The translations under genes were made by a program, and so were the position numbers. A stretch of DNA of 64,000 nt, taken from the NCBI RefSeq assembly GCF_003254275.1, contig NZ_QKZK01000002.1:62001-126000 (forward strand), read 5' to 3'. The notes below the pieces were generated by a model that was not told where the DNA came from, made no database searches, and saw only the letters and a program-made list of their open reading frames with translations. This DNA comes from Breznakibacter xylanolyticus. Lineage in GTDB: Bacteria > Bacteroidota > Bacteroidia > Bacteroidales > Marinilabiliaceae. This document shows positions 44,723 through 52,366 of the stretch, piece after piece (position 1 is the first letter of the stretch; each line of letters opens with the position of its first letter).

Positions 44723-44730
44723 TAACTTTG
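44723..44730 (+). promoter_or_regulatory. -7 element of the toxin-antitoxin operon
   Basis: TAACTTTG with TTTC 19 bases upstream; 20 bases before the TTG start of the toxin. Confidence 0.55.
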
Positions 44731-44750
44731 TATGAATTAAACGAAAAGAT

Positions 44751-45089
44751 TTGAGACAAAAATTTGAAGTCATCCTTCTTGAAGAAGTATGGGATTTCCT
44801 ATGCACTTTAGATGAAAAATCGAGAGAGAAGATACTTTACAACATCGACAAATCGAAATATGTAAACAATCCTGAATTATTTAAAAAATTGGATGAGGAA
44901 ATATGGGAATTTAGAACAAAATATAGTAAGACTTACTACCGAATTTTTGCTTTCTGGGACAAAACAGGAAACACAAAAACACTGGTCATTGCCACACATG
45001 GAATCATAAAAAAAACAGACAAAATCCATAAAGGAGACATTGAAAGAACCAAAACCATGATGAAATTATACTTTGACAACAAACAATAA
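44751..45089 (+). CDS. RelE/HigB-type toxin (phage-derived Gp49-like)
   Basis: The 112-residue basic protein resembles the HigB/Gp49-like branch of RelE toxins, ribosome-dependent mRNA interferases: FEVILLEEVWDFLCTLDEKSREKILYNI, KKLDEEIWEFRTKYSKTYYRIFAFWD and TLVIATHGIIKKTDKIHKGDIERTKTMMKLYF. The frame has no ATG at its start; TTG 44751 follows the promoter directly, and the nearest ATG (44732) is in another frame and stops at once. The weak start may lower toxin output. The antitoxin ATG follows 4 bases after the stop. Confidence 0.88.
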   Translation: MRQKFEVILLEEVWDFLCTLDEKSREKILYNIDKSKYVNNPELFKKLDEEIWEFRTKYSKTYYRIFAFWDKTGNTKTLVIATHGIIKKTDKIHKGDIERTKTMMKLYFDNKQ

Positions 45090-45093
45090 AACC

Positions 45094-45420
45094 ATGGAAA
45101 ACAACAAATTAACCAGCTACACTCTCGAACAAGCAAAGGATACATTCATTGGTAAAGTTGGCTCCGAAAGTCGAGATAAATATGAATATGAATTGAGACT
45201 TGACCTGCTTGGGGAGATGATAAAGCAAACCCGTAAAGAAAGAAATATGACCCAAACGGAGTTAGGAGAATTAATTGGCGTACAAAAATCTCAAATATCC
45301 AGAATCGAGCGGAATGCGAAAAACGTAACCATCGAAACAATCTTAAAAGTTTTTAAAGCTCTAAAAGCCAGAGTCAATTTCAACATCGAATTACTTGATG
45401 GGGAATTTAAAATAGCTTAA
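45094..45420 (+). CDS. HigA-type antitoxin with XRE helix-turn-helix
   Basis: The 108-residue protein has a C-terminal XRE domain (about 47-100): LGEMIKQTRKERNMTQTELGELIGVQKSQISRIERNAKNVTIETILKVFKAL. The N-terminal 45 residues (including DTFIGKVGSESRDKYEYELR) probably bind the toxin. As in other higBA modules the toxin gene comes first and the antitoxin would repress the operon. The ATG at 45094 is chosen over 45073, which overlaps the toxin gene. AT-rich codon use differs from neighbouring genes and suggests recent acquisition. Confidence 0.9.
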   Translation: MENNKLTSYTLEQAKDTFIGKVGSESRDKYEYELRLDLLGEMIKQTRKERNMTQTELGELIGVQKSQISRIERNAKNVTIETILKVFKALKARVNFNIELLDGEFKIA

Positions 45421-45518
45421 ATTTCTGCCTAAGGATTTCGACAGCACTTACTCAAGAAAACATTAACAACGGGCTAAACCAGACTAAAATCTGGCTGTAT
45501 CAATCATAGATTCCCATC

Positions 45519-47027
45519 TCACCACCCGGCCAACTGGGCATCCATCCACGCCATGCGCTGTGAGAGAAAATCACTGAGCCACTGCACTTGACCATCATAG
45601 GTGTTGATATTGGGCACCACATAATCAGCAGGGTCGTGATACTTGGGCCAAAGCTTCTCATTGATGGCCAATGATAACTCCAAGCGCTCCACCAACCCAT
45701 CGATATCAGTCAGTAAAGCCCCGATGTGGTTTCGATGCTGTTGCCAAGTTGCTTTAACCAAAGCTCGAAAAGCCTCATCTTCCATCATTCGCACAATCCA
45801 TTTATTTTCCTTCACATACCACCCGGTTGGTAACATACAATCAGGATTGTGAAAGGCATTGCCCGAGCTGAGGTCAAAATCCCACACGGGTCCCATCTTG
45901 AGTTTTTGAGAACGTGCCTTGTAAAAATAGATGCTCCCATACCGCTGGGCATCCACATTCTTGAATAGCTCATTAATGATAAACCACTTCACCATGGTGG
46001 TGTCGTCCATGAATTTACGGAAACCATTCACCGGATCTTTAAAGCCATCGGTATAGAGTGTGTATTCAAAATCCCAAAAATATTGGCGAATATATGACAT
46101 TTGAGCTGCCGTGGGCGCTTCGGGTGATTTCACCACAATGGGATAATATTCGGTTTCAAAAAACGGTTCATCGAGTTTACGGAGCACAGCCTGATTGACT
46201 TCAAGCAACCATCCTCCGGTAATCTCCATGGCGCCGTCGTCACTCACATCCAGTTCGTCAACATCCACCCGATAGGGTGCGACCTCTACCTGATCGGTCA
46301 ACAAATAATTGCCCATGTGAACATTGTTGACATACAACTCGACATAATGGGCACAAGGCGTGAACGACATGCCCATGTGACGTGACAACTGAAAGGCCAA
46401 AGCATTTCTCAACAATGTTTTATCAGCATAGTTCGCCAACAACACCCATTCTCTATGGGGACGCTCGCCCAATATGGGATAAGACTGATCGAACTTGATT
46501 TTGTACGATTTTTTGGGCATCTCCCAGGTTGAGTTTCCACGCCCCCTCACCCGCCCCGTTAGCGTTGCCGGAGAACTCGGGACGTCGTGATTGGGGTCGA
46601 TGGCAACGCGAGCCGTCACGTACACATCCTTGGAGGTGATGGGCAACCCGTTATCGGTATCAATATGGATGCGCGGCAAACGCGTAAAAGTAACCAGACG
46701 CACGGTGTATTCCTGCCTCGAACCATCGTCATTGACCACAGTGTATAAAAGAGCCGGAGTAAAATCGTTGGCCGTGACACCACTCAGCTGGGGTACACCG
46801 TTGACAAACACCTGACCGGTGGCTTCAAAATCGGCAACCAAAGTTGTTTTGTCGATGTCATCGGGAATAAAACAAGTAAAGGCAGCACCTTCGAGCGAAA
46901 AAAGGTGCCCATCAACGGCGAAAGAAGTTATTCTGGCAACAGACCCACCCACATCATCCGCATCGTCGTGACATCCGGCCAACATCAACAGCATCAAAAA
47001 AGTCGACAGAGGTAATAATTTTTTCAT
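45519..47027 (-). CDS. CotH-kinase family lipoprotein
   Basis: The 502-residue protein has an SpII signal (MKKLLPLSTFLMLLMLAGCHDD). Residues about 30-115 resemble a DUF5018/bacterial Ig-like domain (ITSFAVDGHLFSL...GTAxxxx...YTVRLV). The CotH domain (about 120-480) shows GRGNSTWEMPKKSYKIKFD, LLANYADKTLLRNALAFQLSRHMG, VELYVNNVHMGNYLLTDQVEV and the metal-binding WDFDLSSGN. CotH is an atypical protein kinase of spore coats; secreted homologues in non-sporulating Bacteroidota are widespread, substrates unknown. The lipid anchor places it at an envelope surface. It is monocistronic. Confidence 0.9.
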   Translation of the reverse strand: MKKLLPLSTFLMLLMLAGCHDDADDVGGSVARITSFAVDGHLFSLEGAAFTCFIPDDIDKTTLVADFEATGQVFVNGVPQLSGVTANDFTPALLYTVVNDDGSRQEYTVRLVTFTRLPRIHIDTDNGLPITSKDVYVTARVAIDPNHDVPSSPATLTGRVRGRGNSTWEMPKKSYKIKFDQSYPILGERPHREWVLLANYADKTLLRNALAFQLSRHMGMSFTPCAHYVELYVNNVHMGNYLLTDQVEVAPYRVDVDELDVSDDGAMEITGGWLLEVNQAVLRKLDEPFFETEYYPIVVKSPEAPTAAQMSYIRQYFWDFEYTLYTDGFKDPVNGFRKFMDDTTMVKWFIINELFKNVDAQRYGSIYFYKARSQKLKMGPVWDFDLSSGNAFHNPDCMLPTGWYVKENKWIVRMMEDEAFRALVKATWQQHRNHIGALLTDIDGLVERLELSLAINEKLWPKYHDPADYVVPNINTYDGQVQWLSDFLSQRMAWMDAQLAGW

Positions 47028-47373
47028 AAAAACCGAGGTTTAGGGAAAACTGCATCTGTGAAACATCAAATTTAAGCAGATTCGACCATATTAAGCCAAT
47101 AAAAAAGACAAACGCCAGCATCCGAATATCTTGCTAAATTTGCACGCCGGTTTTACTTATAGGCATCATCAGAGATAAAGTAAAAAAGTGAAATAGTACA
47201 AGAGTAAATCAGTACCATCTTTTAGCCATTATCCCAAAATCGGCATTCGTGAAATTCGTGGATAAAAATAGATGAAATTGTCATAACCGTGTGTTCTGGC
47301 AAACTGAGTATCTACAACAACACACGCCATCTTATATTTTGATAATCAAATCTTATTACTTTTTTCTCAACAT
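47028..47373. other. Intergenic region between divergent CotH and radical SAM genes
   Basis: A -7-like TAAATTTG lies at 47135-47142 on the plus strand, followed by GCACGCCGG, but 230 bases from the radical SAM ATG. No ORF or stable hairpin stands out. Confidence 0.4.
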
Positions 47374-49239
47374 ATGAAAATTCTGCTTATCACCCCTCCC
47401 CTGACCCAACTCAACACGCCATATCCGGCCACGCCTTATCTGAAAGGCTACCTAAAACAACAGGGACACGAGGTGATGCAGGCCGACCTGGGGATTGAAC
47501 TCATCGACAGGTTGTTTTCGCGCCGGGGATTGCAACAGGTGTTTGATGCCGCTGCCACAACCCTGCATAAGAAATCCCCCGTGCACTTCAAGCAAATGAT
47601 TGCGCGAAAAGACGAGTACCTTTTCTGCATCGAAGGGGTGATGCGATTTTTGCAAGGACGCGATGCCACGCTGGCAACCCGCATTGCCGACACGTCATTT
47701 TTGCCGCAGGGAAGGCGTTTTGCGCAGATGGCCGACATCGACTGGGCCTTTGGTGCCATCGGCATCACAGAGCGGGCCCGACACATGGCCACGCTCTTTA
47801 TTGAAGATCTCGCCGACCTGATACAGCACTTCATCACACCACATTTCGGGCTAAGCCGCTACGCCGAGCGCCTGTGCATGCGCATGCCCGAATTTGAACC
47901 CTTACACCACATCCTACAACAACCCGGCAACCTCATCGACACCATGCTCGTTGAACTGCTTGAAGCGAAACTCGCCACTTTCGCGCCACAATTGGTGGGT
48001 TTCAGCATCCCCTTTCCAGGCAACCTGATGGGTGCACTGCAATGCGGCAAACGCATCCGACAAAATCATTCCCACATAAAAATCGCCTGGGGTGGCGGAT
48101 ATGTCAACACAGAACTGCGACAACTTAGCGACGCTTTGGTGTTTGATTACACCGATTATGTGCTGCTCGATGATGGCGAACCCTCCCTGAAAGCATTAGT
48201 GAGCCATCTTGAAAACAACACCTCACCCAACACGCTTCATCATACGTTTTACAAAAATGAGGATGGAAAAGTGGCCTTCGTTCCCGGGCATCCCAAAATC
48301 CACATTGCCTTCGACCACGTGCCGGCACCCGATTACACCGATTTGCCACTGCACCTGTACATCTCCACCATCGAACTCACCAACCCCATGCACAAGTTGT
48401 GGAGCGACGGCCGATGGAATAAACTCACCCTGGCACACGGCTGCTATTGGGCCAAGTGCGCCTTTTGCGACACGTCGCTGCCCTACATTGGCTGTTACGA
48501 ACCGGCGTCGGCCACCACGCTCTGCGACCACATCGAAAGCATCATCGCACAAACTGGCACCAGCGGCTTCCACTTTACCGACGAGGCCGCACCGCCAAAG
48601 CTGTTGCGCGAGCTCTCCAACGAAATCATCCGGCGCGGGCTGGTCATTAGTTGGTGGACCAACATCCGATTCGAGAAGTCGTATACCTCTGAACTGTGCG
48701 CCCTCATGTCGAAAGCCGGCTGCATTGCCGTATCGGGCGGTATCGAGGTGGCCTCCAACCGCCTGCTCAAGGTTATGAACAAGGGTGTGACCATCGAGCA
48801 GGCAGCCACCACGGCACATCATCTCACCGGGCACGACATCATGGTGCATGCCTACCTCATGTACGGATTCCCCACCCAATCGGTGCAGGAAACCATCGAT
48901 GGACTGGAGATGGTGCGACAAATGTTTGATGCCGGCATACTGCAATCAGCCTTTTGGCACCGATACGCCATGACCCTGCACAGTCCCTCGGGCATCGAGC
49001 CGGAGAAATTCGGCGCCACCCGCATTCCCGTGCCTACGGCCTCATTTGCGAACAACGAGATTGCCTTCACCGACCATCAACACATCGACCTGGATATGCT
49101 GGGCGAAGGATTGCGAAAAGCAACTTATAATTACATGCATGGACTGGGGCTGGAGATGCCCTTGAGAGAATGGTTTGCAGGAAAAACGCCATCAACGAAA
49201 ATCAAACCCAATTGGTTTGACTCCATCGTTCAATCATAA
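47374..49239 (+). CDS. B12-binding domain radical SAM protein
   Basis: The 621-residue protein has an N-terminal cobalamin-binding-type Rossmann region (MKILLITPPLTQLNTPYPATPYLKGYLKQQGHEV, then PQLVGFSIPFPGNLMGALQCGKRIR and YVLLDDGEPSLKALV). A radical SAM domain follows (about 355-560) with the cluster motif CYWAKCAFC (C-x5-C-x2-C spacing; the canonical C-x3-C-x2-C is extended), then FHFTDEAAPP, SGGIEVASNRLLKVMNKGVT and HAYLMYGFPTQ. The C-terminal 60 residues are unassigned. Radical SAM/B12 proteins carry out methylations and rearrangements; the substrate is unknown. No biosynthetic cluster or precursor peptide is adjacent. It ends overlapping yoeB by 10 bases, convergently. Confidence 0.87.
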   Translation: MKILLITPPLTQLNTPYPATPYLKGYLKQQGHEVMQADLGIELIDRLFSRRGLQQVFDAAATTLHKKSPVHFKQMIARKDEYLFCIEGVMRFLQGRDATLATRIADTSFLPQGRRFAQMADIDWAFGAIGITERARHMATLFIEDLADLIQHFITPHFGLSRYAERLCMRMPEFEPLHHILQQPGNLIDTMLVELLEAKLATFAPQLVGFSIPFPGNLMGALQCGKRIRQNHSHIKIAWGGGYVNTELRQLSDALVFDYTDYVLLDDGEPSLKALVSHLENNTSPNTLHHTFYKNEDGKVAFVPGHPKIHIAFDHVPAPDYTDLPLHLYISTIELTNPMHKLWSDGRWNKLTLAHGCYWAKCAFCDTSLPYIGCYEPASATTLCDHIESIIAQTGTSGFHFTDEAAPPKLLRELSNEIIRRGLVISWWTNIRFEKSYTSELCALMSKAGCIAVSGGIEVASNRLLKVMNKGVTIEQAATTAHHLTGHDIMVHAYLMYGFPTQSVQETIDGLEMVRQMFDAGILQSAFWHRYAMTLHSPSGIEPEKFGATRIPVPTASFANNEIAFTDHQHIDLDMLGEGLRKATYNYMHGLGLEMPLREWFAGKTPSTKIKPNWFDSIVQS

Positions 49240-49487
49240 TGAAACCTGCGCTTGGCAATTAAAATCTCATCGTCACGCACCTGATAAATCAATCGATGCT
49301 CGCCATCGATGCGTCGTGACCAAAAGCCTTTGTATTTGTATTTGAGAGGTTCGGGTTTGCCAATCCCGAAAAAAGGCGTGCGGGAAATATCCTTGAGCAA
49401 ATCATTGATACGACGCAAATTCTTCTTATCCGTCGCTTGCCAGTAGAGATAATCGTCCCACGATTCATCCACAAATACGTACTTCAT
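49230..49487 (-). CDS. yoeB: YoeB-family mRNA interferase toxin
   Basis: The 85-residue protein shows all Txe/YoeB landmarks: ESWDDYLYWQATDKKNLRRINDLLKDI, PFFGIGKPEPLKYKYKGFWSRRIDGEHRLIYQV and the catalytic tail RRFHYD (His-Tyr). It cleaves mRNA on the ribosome when freed from YefM. It overlaps the antitoxin stop as ATGA, the usual coupling. Its own 3' end overlaps the convergent radical SAM gene by 10 bases. Confidence 0.95.
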   Translation of the reverse strand: MKYVFVDESWDDYLYWQATDKKNLRRINDLLKDISRTPFFGIGKPEPLKYKYKGFWSRRIDGEHRLIYQVRDDEILIAKRRFHYD

Positions 49488-49738
49488 TCCTCAACCAGCT
49501 CTTTGGGAAAGGATGAGCCATTTTCCAATTTGGCGATGGCCGCATCAAGTCGCGATTCGTTGACTTTGGATGAGAGTTCGTGCTGCGTGGCTCGCAATGA
49601 GTTATATTCATCGAGCGAAATGATCACCACCCCCGTGTCCTTGCCTCGGTTGATAATGAGGGTTTCAGAATCATCGGTCACCCGGTCAAGATATTTCTTA
49701 ACATCTTTTCGGAAATCGGAAATGGTGGTGGTCAGCAT
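49484..49738 (-). CDS. yefM: YefM/Phd-family antitoxin
   Basis: The 84-residue protein has the Phd/YefM N-terminal DNA-binding fold (TTISDFRKDVKKYLDRVTDDSETLIINRGKDTGVVIISLDEYNSL) and a C-terminal toxin-binding tail (ESRLDAAIAKLENGSSFPKELVEE). It neutralises YoeB and represses the operon. The gene is the first of the pair, 109 bases after the HrpB stop. Confidence 0.94.
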   Translation of the reverse strand: MLTTTISDFRKDVKKYLDRVTDDSETLIINRGKDTGVVIISLDEYNSLRATQHELSSKVNESRLDAAIAKLENGSSFPKELVEE

Positions 49739-49846
49739 GGCTTGATGTTTTGTACGTCGTCGTGTACAAATTTAAGACAAAAAGGAGTTTTGAGCAACCA
49801 CTGCTTTACTAGATAGAATCATCTGCAACGCCCCAAACAAACACGT

Positions 49847-52303
49847 TCACTTGCGTTTGACCCCCCGAATGGCCTTTTCAGTCCAGGGGTCATCGGGCCA
49901 CACGTGCTTGGGGTAGCGGGTGCGAAGTTCTTTTTTCACTTCAAAGTAGGTGTTATTCCAAAAACTGTTGAGGTCGGAGGTCACCTGCACCGGTTTGTAG
50001 CCGGGCGAGAGCAGATGCATCAACACCGGCGTGCGCCCCTCGTTAACAGAGGGGGTTTGTGCCAACCCAAACACCTCTTGCAGACGCACGACCAACACGG
50101 GGGCACTGCCATTGGCCGAATATTGAAGTTTAATTTTCGATCCACTGGGCACATCGATGCGAGCAGGTGCCAGTTCATTGAGGCGGCTCTGCTTTTCCCA
50201 GGGCAGATGGTTGTGCAGCACCTGGCCCAAGTCAATTTTTTTCAAATCGTCGGGACGACGTACCTGCGAGAGATAAGGCGCCAGCCATTCATCCACCCGC
50301 TGCAACAAGGCAGGGGTCGACACATCAGGCCAAAGCTCGTCGGGACGCCACACGCGCAGGCACAACACACGGTTTTGCCACTGCTCCGTTTCCTCGTTAA
50401 AATCGAGCAGGTTGCCCCCCTCCTTCTGCAATGCCTGACAAATGGCCTGCACCTTTAAGGCATCATCCACCTTTTCGAGGGGTTTGGATTGCAACACCAG
50501 GTTACCAATACGCAAGTCGCGCGTGGCAATGAAGCCGCCCTTGCGGGTGTCCCATGTCACCGTCTGCCGCTCTTTGAGCAGAGGTGCCAGATCGGTGGGG
50601 TTGACGGGAGCGGCCAGGAATATTTTTCCCAAGCCATCGCGGGCATCGAGGTTGGCCACCACCAACCAGGGTTCGTGCGCCAGGTCGTCGTGGTGTCCGG
50701 CCACGGCCATGGCGCCGTTGGAGAGTTGAAAACGGACATTATTCCCGGGTCGTGCACAAGCAATGCGCTCGGGATAGGCATGCACCAGCACCAGCCCGGT
50801 TTCAAAGGGATTGACAGCCACGTTTTGAGGTTCCACATCAAACATCTGGCGATAGCTGGCTGCCACCCGTTCAATGCGGCTCCACAACACATCATTTCGA
50901 TTTTGAAGACGATAGCGACGCAGCGCTTCCACGCGCAGGTTGATGTCGATGCCGGCATCGCGGGGCAAGGGGTCACGCTCCTCGAGAATGGCCGCCACAT
51001 CGGTGGCCAGAGGCAACAAACCGTCCTTCTGAGCAAGCAATAACATGTGGGCAATGCGCGGATGGCAGGGCAGGCGGTGAAGCTGCTTACCATGTTCGGT
51101 GATTTTATGATTTTGCAGGGCATCAATCTCGTGCAACAATTCAGAGGCCTGACTGAGGGCACTCTTGGGCGGCGGGGTGAGCCAGGCCAGGCGATTCACG
51201 TCGGTGACACCCCACTGCACCATGTCGAGCACCAGCGATGAGAGGTCACTCTCGAGAATCTCGGGCGTGCGATGATCGGCCAGTCGATGATGATCGGCCA
51301 TGGACCAAAGGCGGTAACAGACGCCCGGCCCCAATCGCCCGGCACGTCCGGCACGCTGATCGGCCGAGTCCTTGGATATTTCAATGGTGGTGAGCCGCGA
51401 CAGCCCGCTGCGGGTATCAAAACGGAGGGTACGCCCGTACCCGCAATCGACCACCACCGAGATGCCCTCGATGGTGAGACTGGTTTCGGCAATGGAAGTG
51501 GCCAATACCACCTTGCGTTTGCCATCGCGATTGGGCATGATGGCGCTTTGCTGTTTCGAAGGCGGCAACTGACCATACAACGGATGAATGGCAAAATGAT
51601 GCAACTGCTTTTTGAGCATCTCCTCGCACTTGCGTATCTCCCCTTCGCCGGGCAAAAACACCAGGATGTCGCCCCCGTGCTTCTGCGAAGCTTCCACCAC
51701 GGCACGGGCAGTGGTTTCGGGGATCATCCACTCATCGCCACGGGTGCCGTAATGCACCTCAACGGGGTACTGTCGCCCCTGACTCTCGACCACCGGCGCG
51801 CTGAGCAACGACGAGAGTTGCGGCATGTTGAGGGTGGCCGACATGACCACCATGCGCAAATCGGGGCGCAACACCTGCTGCGCCTCACGACACAATGCCA
51901 ACGCCACATCGGCATGAATGCTGCGCTCGTGAAACTCATCAAAAATCACCAATCCCACCCCTTCGAGGGCATTGTCGCTTTGCAGCATGCGGGTGAGAAT
52001 GCCTTCGGTGACCACCTCCAAACGGGTGTGTTGGGAGGTTTTATTTTCGAAACGGATGCGATACCCAATGGCGTGCCCCACCTCGGAACCATTGAGCTGC
52101 GACAGGCGGGTAGCAATGCTTCGCGCCGCCAATCGACGGGGCTCGAGCATGATGATTTTTTGCCCCTCGAGCCAGGGTTCGTTCATTAAAGCCAATGGCA
52201 ACAGGGTACTTTTACCGGCACCGGGAGGAGCCGACACGATGAGGGTGTTCCCCTCGGCCAGTTTGGCCTTTACGTCGGGGATGATATCTTGAATGGGAAG
52301 CAT
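49847..52303 (-). CDS. hrpB: ATP-dependent helicase HrpB
   Basis: The 818-residue DEAH/RHA-type helicase matches HrpB in length and order. It has Walker A VSAPPGAGKSTLLPLAL, motif II IFDEFHERSIHADVAL (DEFH is usual in HrpB), SAT in VVMSATLN, motif V ATSIAETSLTIEGISVVVDCG, and motif VI DQRAGRAGRLGPGVCYRLWS, followed by HA2 and the HrpB C-terminal domain (LNELAPARIDVPSGSKIKLQY; KHVWPDDPWTEKAIRGVKRK). Its RNA substrate is not known. It starts 63 bases after the uvrA stop, with a terminator-like hairpin between. Confidence 0.95.
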   Translation of the reverse strand: MLPIQDIIPDVKAKLAEGNTLIVSAPPGAGKSTLLPLALMNEPWLEGQKIIMLEPRRLAARSIATRLSQLNGSEVGHAIGYRIRFENKTSQHTRLEVVTEGILTRMLQSDNALEGVGLVIFDEFHERSIHADVALALCREAQQVLRPDLRMVVMSATLNMPQLSSLLSAPVVESQGRQYPVEVHYGTRGDEWMIPETTARAVVEASQKHGGDILVFLPGEGEIRKCEEMLKKQLHHFAIHPLYGQLPPSKQQSAIMPNRDGKRKVVLATSIAETSLTIEGISVVVDCGYGRTLRFDTRSGLSRLTTIEISKDSADQRAGRAGRLGPGVCYRLWSMADHHRLADHRTPEILESDLSSLVLDMVQWGVTDVNRLAWLTPPPKSALSQASELLHEIDALQNHKITEHGKQLHRLPCHPRIAHMLLLAQKDGLLPLATDVAAILEERDPLPRDAGIDINLRVEALRRYRLQNRNDVLWSRIERVAASYRQMFDVEPQNVAVNPFETGLVLVHAYPERIACARPGNNVRFQLSNGAMAVAGHHDDLAHEPWLVVANLDARDGLGKIFLAAPVNPTDLAPLLKERQTVTWDTRKGGFIATRDLRIGNLVLQSKPLEKVDDALKVQAICQALQKEGGNLLDFNEETEQWQNRVLCLRVWRPDELWPDVSTPALLQRVDEWLAPYLSQVRRPDDLKKIDLGQVLHNHLPWEKQSRLNELAPARIDVPSGSKIKLQYSANGSAPVLVVRLQEVFGLAQTPSVNEGRTPVLMHLLSPGYKPVQVTSDLNSFWNNTYFEVKKELRTRYPKHVWPDDPWTEKAIRGVKRK

Positions 52304-52315
52304 TTGACAAGCTAC

Positions 52316-52348
52316 AAACCTTCAGGGTTTATAAAACACTGAAGGTTT
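52316..52348 (-). terminator. Hairpin after uvrA
   Basis: The 10-bp stem AAACCTTCAG / CTGAAGGTTT (52316-52325, 52339-52348) lacks a long T-run on the minus strand, so termination may be partial and hrpB could be read through. Confidence 0.5.
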
Positions 52349-52366
52349 AAATGAAAAATTGAAAAA

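Noticed and set aside
49847-52303. DEFH instead of DEAH in the helicase motif II as an anomaly
   Set aside because: DEFH is normal in HrpB proteins.
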